Assembly (NCBI GenBank): GCA_025559845.1
Contig: CP048469.1
Span: 1,364,001-1,428,000 of the forward strand
From: Agrobacterium tumefaciens
GTDB lineage: Bacteria > Pseudomonadota > Alphaproteobacteria > Rhizobiales > Rhizobiaceae
Direction: 5' to 3'
Length of the DNA stretch: 64,000 nucleotides
The position numbers were made by a program, and so were the translations under genes. Of this stretch, positions 8,198 through 15,065 are shown in pieces. The notes beneath the pieces were generated by a model. That model was not told the DNA's origin. It worked only from the letters and a program-made list of their open reading frames with translations, and searched no databases. Numbering within the stretch: position 1 is the stretch's first letter; each line of letters begins with the position of its first letter.

Positions 8198-9160
8198 CTA
8201 CTCCGCCCAGCGCAGGTCGCTGGTGAAGGTGATGGTGATCCAGCGGTCCGGGCCTTTGCCGCCGATGGCGTCGCCGAGTTCGTCTCTGAGCGTGTCCCAT
8301 TCCAGCAGCGAGCGGGTAGCGCGGTCTTCGGGCACGATGATGTAGACGCTGATTTCGCGTGAGCGGCCGGTTTTTGCGACATAGGCGCGGAAATCGCTGA
8401 AGCCGTGGCGTTCGACGAACTCTGTCGTGACGGAGCGGACGTGGCGGCGCAGATCGGCAGGCGTAATCATCAGAATATCCGCCAGCGCATCCCGCACTGT
8501 TCTGATGGGCAGCGGAATGATGACGAGGCAGACGAGCACCAGCGCGACAGGGTCGACATAGGGAATGAGCCAGGCAAAGCTGGTTCCTTCCAGCAGCAAG
8601 GCCGTGCCGAATGCCACCAGCAGGGCGCCGGAAATGCCGCCGCCGACCAGCCAGCCCTTCACATCGAGCCCGATCAGCGCCGAGCCGATCTTGCGGTTGG
8701 CAACGCTGGCGATGCGCGCCATGACAAGGCTGATGACGAGGGTAACGGCGGCGTAGGCCACGGCCGCATCCATGCTGAGTTCCGTGCCGCCATTGAGAAT
8801 GGTGCCGAGCGCATTGACCAGCGCGTAAGCTGCCACGGTGAAAAGCAGCGTGCCGTTGAGGCCGAGGACGATGGGTTCCAGATGCCAGAAGCCCATGGAA
8901 AAGCGCTTGCGAAACCGCTCCGAAAGATTGCCGACGATCTGCGTGTCGGCCAGGATCAGCTTTGCCACCCACAGCGACAGAAGGCTCATGATCGTATCGA
9001 GGAACGAATAGATACCGTCGAAGATGATCGAGGCCGAACCGGACAGGATACCGGTGACAATGCCGAACGTCGCAACGAGGATGGTCATGGAAATGGACAG
9101 GCGAAAGACGCCCTGCTCATCTCGAAGATGATAAAAATCTCTAAGGGGGGTGGAAAACAT
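8198..9160 (-). CDS. Cation diffusion facilitator (CDF) family transporter
   Basis: A 320-residue membrane protein with six predicted membrane segments (first about residues 22-45) and a C-terminal cytoplasmic domain of about 90 residues, the CDF layout for divalent metal/H+ exchange. The TM2 region is SGSASIIFDGIYSFLDT and the TM5 region is GLDVKGWLVGGG. Compared with the Zn-type CDF site (DxxxD in TM2, HxxxD in TM5), the second TM2 position is Ser and the TM5 His/Asp pair is missing. The metal is therefore unclear and zinc should not be assumed. It is not obviously linked to a metal regulator. Confidence 0.82.
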   Translation of the reverse strand: MFSTPLRDFYHLRDEQGVFRLSISMTILVATFGIVTGILSGSASIIFDGIYSFLDTIMSLLSLWVAKLILADTQIVGNLSERFRKRFSMGFWHLEPIVLGLNGTLLFTVAAYALVNALGTILNGGTELSMDAAVAYAAVTLVISLVMARIASVANRKIGSALIGLDVKGWLVGGGISGALLVAFGTALLLEGTSFAWLIPYVDPVALVLVCLVIIPLPIRTVRDALADILMITPADLRRHVRSVTTEFVERHGFSDFRAYVAKTGRSREISVYIIVPEDRATRSLLEWDTLRDELGDAIGGKGPDRWITITFTSDLRWAE

Positions 9161-9241
9161 TCTTCTTACTCAAACAGTTTTGTCGGTCCGGCGAAAGCGC
9201 ATCATGCCACAGAGGCGTTGCCTTCGCATGTCTGCGGCGGA

Positions 9242-9889
9242 TCAGCGCCGCGCGGCTTCGATACCTGCGCGCAACATGTCGACCGCGCGGTCGAAAACCT
9301 CTGTTGCATGCAGGTGGCGGTAACGGGGTTGCAGCCGCCTTGTGAGCGGGTATTCCTCCGGCGGAAGTGTGTTCAGTTCCAGATCGTCCTGCGCCGATGT
9401 GGGGCGGATCAGGCCGGAGATTTCCCCCATGCACAGGCCGATGATGCCGGCGTACCAGGCAAGGCTGACGGCGGGCATGTCCTCATCCTGCAAACCGGCC
9501 TCCACCAGCGCGCCATGCACCATTTCGATATGGGCAAAATCCGCCCTGCCCGTGCTGAGATAACGCTGAAACAGTGCAAAGGTGGCCGGGTAGGAAAGCG
9601 CGATCTGTCGGTACTGCCCGGCCAGTTGCCGCAGCCTGTCGGCCCACGGCTGGTCGCCTGAAACAAGGGCGAGCCTGGCGGTCAGCCCGTCTGCCATGGC
9701 GCGCAGGAGCCCGTCCTTGTTCCTGAAATGATAAAGCACGGCCATCGGATCGCAGCCGAGCCGCTCCGCCAGCTTTCTCACGCTGAATTTCTCCGCGCCG
9801 ATCTCTTCCATCAGCGCGATGGCGGTGGCTGTCATCAGGGATTTGTCGAGCCCACGGGCGGACATCTGGGTTTCGGTTCTGGTCATCAT
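9242..9889 (-). CDS. TetR-family transcriptional regulator
   Basis: A 215-residue TetR protein. The N-terminal HTH spans residues about 15-60: ATAIALMEEIGAEKFSVRKL, then AERLGCDPMAVLYHFRNKDG. The C-terminal ligand domain is helical, with the TetR_C-like QRYLSTGRADFAHIEM. The start pair ATGATG at 9884-9889 follows GGAG. It is divergent from an MFS/SDR operon, with a perfect dyad in the 93-base spacer, the normal arrangement for a drug-sensing repressor of an exporter. The ligand is unknown. Confidence 0.88.
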   Translation of the reverse strand: MMTRTETQMSARGLDKSLMTATAIALMEEIGAEKFSVRKLAERLGCDPMAVLYHFRNKDGLLRAMADGLTARLALVSGDQPWADRLRQLAGQYRQIALSYPATFALFQRYLSTGRADFAHIEMVHGALVEAGLQDEDMPAVSLAWYAGIIGLCMGEISGLIRPTSAQDDLELNTLPPEEYPLTRRLQPRYRHLHATEVFDRAVDMLRAGIEAARR

Positions 9890-9931
9890 CAACTCCGTGG
9901 CATCAGCCAATAGCATGCTTGCAAAGTTATT

Positions 9932-9944
9932 TCTACAGTGTAGA
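9932..9944. promoter_or_regulatory. Candidate TetR operator, TCTACA-G-TGTAGA
   Basis: A perfect 13-base dyad midway between the divergent TetR and MFS starts. It overlaps a likely plus-strand promoter, with -35 TTGCAA (9919-9924) and -10 TAGAGA (9941-9946) at 16-base spacing, so a bound repressor would block RNA polymerase. Confidence 0.6.
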
Positions 9945-9982
9945 GATTGCCGCCGTTTGATGAGACGTATCGGGAAATCGTG

Positions 9983-11449
9983 ATGTCCTGGAATAATCGC
10001 TGGTTGGTGCTCGCTGTGGTGTCGAGCGCATTGCTGCTCATCGTCATCGACATGACGGTGCTCTACACGGCCTTGCCGCGCCTGACGCAGGAGCTGCAGG
10101 CAAGCCCCTCTGAAAAACTCTGGATCGTCAATGCCTATGCGCTGACGGTGGCCGGACTGTTGCCCGCTTCCGGTGCGCTGGGTGATCGTTACGGCGCAAA
10201 GCCGCTGTTTCTCGGCGGTCTTCTGGTGTTTGGCCTCGCCTCCCTGCTTGCCGCCTTCGCACCCTCGCCCAACGTGCTGATTGGCGGGCGTGTCGCGCTG
10301 GCGATCGGGGCGGCCATGATGATGCCGGCAACGCTTTCCATCATTCGCCACACCTTTGAGGATGAGCGCGAGCGCAGCCTTGCCATCGGCATCTGGGCTG
10401 CCATTGCCTCTGGCGGTGCGGCCTTCGGGCCGATCCTCGGCGGTTTTCTGCTGGAGTTCTTCTGGTGGGGGTCGGTGTTCCTGATCAACGTGCCGATCGT
10501 GGCGCTGGCGCTGGTGCTGGGCAGCCTGTTCGTGCCGAACAAGAAAGGCAGCGCGCATCACCCCTTCAGCCTCATGGCCTCGGTGCAGATCATGGTCGGT
10601 CTGGTTGCCTCCACGCTCGCCATCAAGGAATTCGGCAAGCCGGAACCGTCACTTGCCATCGCCGCGATTGCCGGTGTGACCGGCATTGTTTTCGTCTCTG
10701 CCTTCATTCGCGGCCAGCGCCGTGCGGTCCGACCGATGCTCGATCTGCGGCTGTTTGCCAATGCCAGTTTCAGCGGCGGTGTCATCGCCGCGCTCATTGC
10801 CGCATCAGCCCTGATCGGCCTGGAACTGGCAATGACGCAGCGTTTCCAGCTTGTGCTGGGGCTTTCGCCACTGGAAGCGGGTATCAGGCTCCTGCCCCTG
10901 CCGCTCGCGGCGTTTCTGGCCGGTCCGATTGCCGGCCGGCTTCTGCCACGCTTCGGCATGCGCATGCTGCCGGTGTCGATGGCGCTGATGGCCGTGGGCG
11001 GGCTCATTCACCTCTTCGCCATGCAATCGCTCGTCGTTGAAATCGTCTCGATGGTGGTGATCGGCATTGGCGTCGGCGCGACGATGACCTCCGCCTCCGC
11101 CTCGATCCTGCACAATGCGCCGGCGGAAAGCGCCGGCACGGCTGCCTCCGTGGAAGAAGTCTCGTTCGAACTCGGCGGCGCTATGGGTGTGACCATTTTC
11201 GGCAGTGCGCTTGCGGCCATCTACAGCCATGCATTCGAGGGTGACGGTGTGGCCGCCGAAGGCATCGATCAGGCCATGCGGCAGGCACAAAGCCTGACAG
11301 GACCGGCCAGCGATGCGCTGCAGCGCGCCGCCGCGGCCGCATTCAACCTGTCGTTCATGTCGGTTCTGGCGGCGGCAACCGCCATCGTTCTGGCGGGTGC
11401 CGCGCTGGTGGCATGGATGGCAACCCGGACCGAAGGAGCAAACTCATGA
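9983..11449 (+). CDS. MFS drug transporter, DHA2 (14-TMS, QacA/SmvA-like)
   Basis: A 488-residue proton-driven exporter with about 14 hydrophobic segments. Family motifs: LLLIVIDMTVLYTALPRLTQ in TM1 (motif D1), GALGDRYGAKPLF (motif A) between TM2 and TM3, RVALAIGAAMMMPATLSIIR in TM4 (motif B), and the motif C region FGPILGGFLLEFFWWGSVFL. It is closest in pattern to SmvA/QacA exporters of cationic biocides and viologens. The start at 9983 (MSWNNRWL) is preferred over ATG 9947, which lies next to the -10 box. It is followed directly by an SDR gene (TGA/ATG overlap) and is probably repressed by the divergent TetR. Confidence 0.88.
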   Translation: MSWNNRWLVLAVVSSALLLIVIDMTVLYTALPRLTQELQASPSEKLWIVNAYALTVAGLLPASGALGDRYGAKPLFLGGLLVFGLASLLAAFAPSPNVLIGGRVALAIGAAMMMPATLSIIRHTFEDERERSLAIGIWAAIASGGAAFGPILGGFLLEFFWWGSVFLINVPIVALALVLGSLFVPNKKGSAHHPFSLMASVQIMVGLVASTLAIKEFGKPEPSLAIAAIAGVTGIVFVSAFIRGQRRAVRPMLDLRLFANASFSGGVIAALIAASALIGLELAMTQRFQLVLGLSPLEAGIRLLPLPLAAFLAGPIAGRLLPRFGMRMLPVSMALMAVGGLIHLFAMQSLVVEIVSMVVIGIGVGATMTSASASILHNAPAESAGTAASVEEVSFELGGAMGVTIFGSALAAIYSHAFEGDGVAAEGIDQAMRQAQSLTGPASDALQRAAAAAFNLSFMSVLAAATAIVLAGAALVAWMATRTEGANS

Positions 11450-12198
11450 ACACGCTGGCTGGAAAGATCGCCGTCATCACCGGGGCCGGCCGTGGCCTGG
11501 GCGCCGCCTTCGCCCTGTCACTTGCCGATGCGGGCTGCGAACTGGTGCTGTGCGGCCGCAGGACCGAAGATCTGCAGACCATCGCAACGCTTGTTGCGGA
11601 ACGCGGTGGCAAGGAGCCCGAGATCATCGCGCTGGACCTTGCCGGAGCCCAGAGTATCGACGACGCCGTCAACCGGATCGCCGCTCGAAAAGACCGTGTC
11701 GATATCCTCATCAACAACGGCGCCATGTGGCTGGAAGCCAGCGACGAGCCCTATCGGCAGGAAGACGTGCTTGCCGTTATCAACGCCGCCATCACCGGCA
11801 CATTCCTCTTCGTGCAAGGGCTTCGCCCGCTGATGCTGGCATCCGAAACACCCGATGTGGTGACAATCGGCTCGATCAGCGGCCTGCCGAATGCCGCCCT
11901 GCAATCCGTTTCCGTGCCGTTTTACGCCGCCAAACGCGGACAGGTCGCCCTTGCCGAAGGGCTCAGACAGGCGTTTTCAGGCAGCAGGTTCCGTTCGATT
12001 CTGGTCAACCCGCCCTATCTCGACGACGCCCGCCCCGACCAGCAGGACTGGATGGACGCTGCAACACGACAGAAGGGCGAACGCGGCACCAGCCGCGACG
12101 TGGTGGAAGCCGCCCTCTACGCCCTGACACGCCCCCGCCACATCTCGCTGACCATCGACATCGACGCCGACGACGGCGGGCTTTATCCCCCGGCATGA
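11446..12198 (+). CDS. Short-chain dehydrogenase/reductase (SDR) with shifted active-site Tyr
   Basis: A 250-residue Rossmann protein co-transcribed with the MFS gene; its ATG at 11446 overlaps the MFS stop and GAAGGAG lies just upstream. The nucleotide-binding motif is IAVITGAGRGLGAAFAL and the structural NNGA motif is present (DILINNGAMW). The active-site helix reads VPFYAAKRGQVALAEGL. Aligned by AAK, the canonical YxxxK becomes FYAAK, so Tyr sits one place off. It may be a weak or altered reductase. The link with an exporter suggests modification of the exported compound, but the substrate is unknown. Confidence 0.85.
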   Translation: MNTLAGKIAVITGAGRGLGAAFALSLADAGCELVLCGRRTEDLQTIATLVAERGGKEPEIIALDLAGAQSIDDAVNRIAARKDRVDILINNGAMWLEASDEPYRQEDVLAVINAAITGTFLFVQGLRPLMLASETPDVVTIGSISGLPNAALQSVSVPFYAAKRGQVALAEGLRQAFSGSRFRSILVNPPYLDDARPDQQDWMDAATRQKGERGTSRDVVEAALYALTRPRHISLTIDIDADDGGLYPPA

Positions 12199-12405
12199 AA
12201 CGCGGCAGCCAGAGCAACGGTAATTTCAGCTGATCCAGCACCTGTCGATGGTCTGGTGCCGGCAGCATCTTCAGGGTGTCACGCGGCACATTGAACGGCA
12301 AGGGATACAGGACGGCAGTTCCACCGCGACGCTCCTGACGACAATGCACTTCAAGCCATCGGCACCAGCGTGTAAGGAGCACCTGTGTTATTCGAGGAAT
12401 TGACC

Positions 12406-12900
12406 ATGACCGCGCAGATATCCTTTCGCCACGCCGTTCCTGCCGACGCCGAACGGTGTTTCGAGATCGAGGCTGGGGCCTATGAGGGCGACGAGGCCGC
12501 GACACTGGTGAAGATTTCGAAACGGATCGCGCAATATCCGCAAGGCTTCCTCGTGCTGGAAGCCGATGGGCGGATCGTCGGTTTCATCAATTCCGGTTGC
12601 GCCCACACGGTCGTCATGTCGGATGAAGCCTTCAAGGAGTTGGTCGGACACGATGCATCAGCTGCGAATGTCGTCATCATGTCTGTCGTTGTCGATACGG
12701 CCGAACAGGGTAAGGGCTACGCAAAAATGCTGATGAGCGGCTTCGTTGAAAGAATGCGGGCCATGGAAAAGCAGACAATCCATCTGATGTGCAGGGATCG
12801 GCACGTAGCCCTCTATGAAAAATTGGGCTACCGATATGTTCAGCCGTCCGACTCCGACCACGGTGGAATGGCCTGGCACGACATGATGATGACGCTCTGA
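12406..12900 (+). CDS. GNAT-family N-acetyltransferase (AANAT-like)
   Basis: About 164 residues from ATG 12406 (GAGGAA upstream). A GTG at 12385 with a good AAGGAG site could add seven residues. Motif A is VIMSVVVDTAEQGKGYAKML and motif B is VALYEKLGYRYVQPSDSDHGG. The last pattern and the substrate loop resemble arylalkylamine N-acetyltransferases more than ribosomal-protein acetylases. The substrate is unproven. It is followed after 11 bases by the DsbA-like gene, with which it may be co-transcribed. Confidence 0.83.
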   Translation: MTAQISFRHAVPADAERCFEIEAGAYEGDEAATLVKISKRIAQYPQGFLVLEADGRIVGFINSGCAHTVVMSDEAFKELVGHDASAANVVIMSVVVDTAEQGKGYAKMLMSGFVERMRAMEKQTIHLMCRDRHVALYEKLGYRYVQPSDSDHGGMAWHDMMMTL

Positions 12901-12911
12901 TTGGGGGAAGA

Positions 12912-13511
12912 ATGCGCAGATTGATCATGGCAACCACCTTCGCCATTGCCACGGCTTTGACGCCAACCTGGCTTCTTGCCGGTTCGGTGATGGATCCGAC
13001 CCCTCTCGACCGCTATGTCGGTGAGCAGACGGCGCCGAAAACGTTGCTCGTCTATACCGCGCCCACCTGTTCGAACTGTGTGGATTTTGAACGGCAAATC
13101 CTGCCGGAGCTTCACAAACGTTATGTCGAAACTGGCAAGCTTCGGCTGGTTCATCGCCCCTTTATTCGTAACTCGGTCGATGCTGTCGCCTTTATGGTGA
13201 TTGCCAGCGTGAACGATGCGAACAAGGAAAAGGCGTTTGCAGCGTTCACCGACAATTTTGAGAAGATCACTCAGCCCGGGAGCAAACCGGTGATACACAA
13301 GATCGCCGCAAGCGTGGGGATCGACAGTGACGGCTTCGAGCGTCTGCTGAAAGATCAGAAACTGCTGGATGAGCTGAACCGCACGATGGCAACCGCAATG
13401 ACGGTCTATGATGTACGGGGGACGCCGGCATTCTTCCTTGACGGGAAGCTGATTACCCCTGACGGAACGATCCGCCCTTTTGCCGAGGCAATGGACGCGA
13501 AAACGCCCTGA
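12912..13511 (+). CDS. Periplasmic thioredoxin-fold (DsbA/DsbG-like) protein
   Basis: A 199-residue exported disulfide oxidoreductase. The N-terminal signal peptide is MRRLIMATTFAIATALTPTW with likely cleavage near LLAGS. The thioredoxin domain carries the redox site TAPTCSNCVDFE (CxxC = C-S-N-C) around residue 53 and the cis-proline loop VRGTPAFFLDGK near residue 175. A helical insertion lies between them, as in DsbA. GGGGGAAGA precedes the ATG. The small size and lack of a dimerisation domain favour a DsbA-like role in oxidising or reducing envelope proteins. Confidence 0.87.
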   Translation: MRRLIMATTFAIATALTPTWLLAGSVMDPTPLDRYVGEQTAPKTLLVYTAPTCSNCVDFERQILPELHKRYVETGKLRLVHRPFIRNSVDAVAFMVIASVNDANKEKAFAAFTDNFEKITQPGSKPVIHKIAASVGIDSDGFERLLKDQKLLDELNRTMATAMTVYDVRGTPAFFLDGKLITPDGTIRPFAEAMDAKTP

Positions 13512-13556
13512 CGGATACGGCCCGGCGAATGGCAATGGCGTGCACGCAGAGATGCC

Positions 13557-14027
13557 CTATGTCTGCTCCGCAGTCATGAAACGGTAAATCCAGACGTCAT
13601 CAAGCTCGATCCGCTCGATTGCCTTTACATCCGCCGTTGCGATGGTCTGGCGCCAGAACTTTTCTGCGGCGTGGTTGTCCTTGAGAACGCTGAGTTCCCA
13701 TATGCCGGGGTGGCGTTCCAGAAGACTGGTGAAGGCACCCTTGCCGACGCCGGCGCTGCGAAATTCCGGTTTGATATAAAACTCGGCGACCGCGAAATCC
13801 GTGCCCTTCAGCGATGTCGACCAGGTGTTGATGAGGGAGAAACCGGCCACAGCGCCGCCATGGTCGATGAAATACGGCCAGCGGTCCTGATCGGTCCAAT
13901 AGCTGTCAAAATAAACATAATCGGCATCGACAGCACCATACTGGCTGAGTTCCTGCAGATACGTCGAAAGCATGCCCCGAAGCTGCCCCTTCTCCGCCTC
14001 GCCCACCGCTCGCAATCTGACCGACAT
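13557..14027 (-). CDS. GNAT-family N-acetyltransferase
   Basis: A 156-residue GNAT. The N-terminal strand region is MSVRLRAVGEAEKGQLRGML. Motif A is AEFYIKPEFRSAGVGKGAF, with R-S-A-G-V-G as the acetyl-CoA loop. The later part includes HPGIWELSVLKDNHAAEKFW, the usual helix before the last strand. No specific substrate signature is visible. It is convergent with the DsbA-like gene, and a degraded LysR fragment lies upstream of it in the opposite direction. Confidence 0.83.
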   Translation of the reverse strand: MSVRLRAVGEAEKGQLRGMLSTYLQELSQYGAVDADYVYFDSYWTDQDRWPYFIDHGGAVAGFSLINTWSTSLKGTDFAVAEFYIKPEFRSAGVGKGAFTSLLERHPGIWELSVLKDNHAAEKFWRQTIATADVKAIERIELDDVWIYRFMTAEQT

Positions 14028-14091
14028 GATTGAACCTCTGCGCCACTTTTGAGCGCACTATAATGTCCTGCTCTGCTTTTAGTCGAACGAA

Positions 14092-14271
14092 ATGCCGCCG
14101 CGCAGCGACGAAGACGATGTGAAGGAAGGCCGCCTTGAGATTGTCTTGCCGGAATTGTCCAAGGCAAACATTCCGATTTCGCTGATCTATCCTAACCGCA
14201 AACACATTGCGCCGAAGGTCCGGCTGTTCATCCAGCATCTGGAGCGCAGTGTGAATAAGACGTCTCTTTGA
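14092..14271 (+). pseudogene. C-terminal fragment of a LysR-family regulator
   Basis: A 59-codon frame that reads like the last part of a LysR substrate-binding domain: SDEDDVKEGRLEIVLPEL, then IPISLIYPNRKHIAPKVRLF and IQHLERSVN, then stop. These match the usual LysR ending (ED-L-xGxLv-vLp; vyP-xRh-x-pkvraFidfl). An in-frame stop lies four codons upstream (14080-14082) and nothing resembling the HTH or the rest of the domain is present, so the gene is truncated. It marks a past deletion or recombination inside the cargo region. Confidence 0.7.
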
Positions 14272-14289
14272 CGTGATTTTCTGGCCAGT

Positions 14290-14535
14290 TCAGTGGAGAA
14301 ACATGAAAAGAATATCGGGCCTGCTGAGAAAACCACCGATAATCAGGCCGGCTATACCAAGGCCGATAGCACCGCCGATGCCGTGATTTTCCAGGCCGAT
14401 CAGGACACCGAGCGTGGTGCATAGGAGTATCACCGATGCGGTCCAGACGATCTTGAAGATCGTGACCATGCGTTGCCACCGGGTCGGTGCTTCACCTGTC
14501 ATGACACATTCTGTGCGCGCGACTGCTTTTCCCAT
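14290..14535 (-). CDS. Small membrane protein, 81 aa
   Basis: Two predicted membrane helices: residues about 22-46 (MVTIFKIVWTASVILLCTTL) and 52-75 (GGAIGLGIAGLIIGGFLSRP), joined by a short glycine-rich turn. The N-terminus is short, charged and cytoplasmic. No family is recognised. An internal start at MTGEAPTRW (14502) is possible. It is the last non-phage gene before the portal half of the prophage module. Confidence 0.6.
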   Translation of the reverse strand: MGKAVARTECVMTGEAPTRWQRMVTIFKIVWTASVILLCTTLGVLIGLENHGIGGAIGLGIAGLIIGGFLSRPDILFMFLH

Positions 14536-14688
14536 GCTGATGTAATGGCGATTTTTCGGTTCTCCAGAGGCTGGTTTCAGGCACCTCGCGACCTCGGAAG
14601 GTGCAGCCGTTCCGCCGGCAATTCAGGCTGACAACCATTCATCGCGCACCTTCGCTTGAGATGGCCGGGTGGCCGTGTGGAGCAGCTT

Positions 14689-14814
14689 ATGGATGACACC
14701 TTCGACATGGATCTGCGCGTCTTCGCCACCGGCCTGCCGGTGATGCGTGCGGGCGTGGTTCTGCGCCGCGTGCCAGCCACCGCTGTTCTCCCTGTTCCTG
14801 ATAACCTCGGATGA
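14689..14814 (+). CDS. Possible small phage ORF, 41 aa
   Basis: A short frame (MDDTFDMDLRVFATGLPVMR) ending immediately before the next small phage gene and in the same direction. It lies where BPP-1-like phages often carry small unknown proteins between terminase and portal. There is no clear ribosome site and no known motif, so it could equally be spurious. Confidence 0.3.
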   Translation: MDDTFDMDLRVFATGLPVMRAGVVLRRVPATAVLPVPDNLG

Positions 14815-14819
14815 TTGCC

Positions 14820-15062
14820 ATGTGCATGTTTTCTTCTCCCAAGACCACCGCCGCGGCCCCCGTTGCCCCGCCTGAATATGCGCAGCAGAAAACGCCTGAT
14901 TATGCGGCCGCACAGGCCACCACGGCGCGGCGTGCCACCGACCGGATCAAGGGTGCGAGCAGCACCATCCTGACCTCGGCCACCGGCGTCGGCTCGCTGG
15001 CACAGACCTCTTCGCCCACGCTGACCGGCACGGACGGCAAGAAAACCCTGCTGGGAGCCTGA
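14820..15062 (+). CDS. Small phage protein upstream of the portal gene
   Basis: An 80-residue low-complexity protein rich in Ala, Thr and Pro (SSPKTTAAAPVAPPEYAQQK; ARRATDRIKGASSTILTSAT) ending KKTLLGA. Small Ala/Thr-rich proteins ending in a (K)TLLGA-like tail are common just before the portal gene in podovirus-type prophages; their function is unknown. Starts at 14811, 14820 and 14826 are all possible. The stop is three bases before the portal ATG, so the genes are coupled. Confidence 0.65.
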   Translation: MCMFSSPKTTAAAPVAPPEYAQQKTPDYAAAQATTARRATDRIKGASSTILTSATGVGSLAQTSSPTLTGTDGKKTLLGA

Positions 15063-15065
15063 GCC

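Noticed and set aside
8405..9661. 418-codon plus-strand frame opposite the CDF and TetR genes
   Set aside because: Asp/Gln/Arg-rich antisense shadow of two recognised minus-strand genes.
9890..10561. Extension of the TetR frame upstream to 10561
   Set aside because: The extra residues are antisense to the MFS gene and lack coding character; ATGATG at 9884-9889 with GGAG is the natural start.
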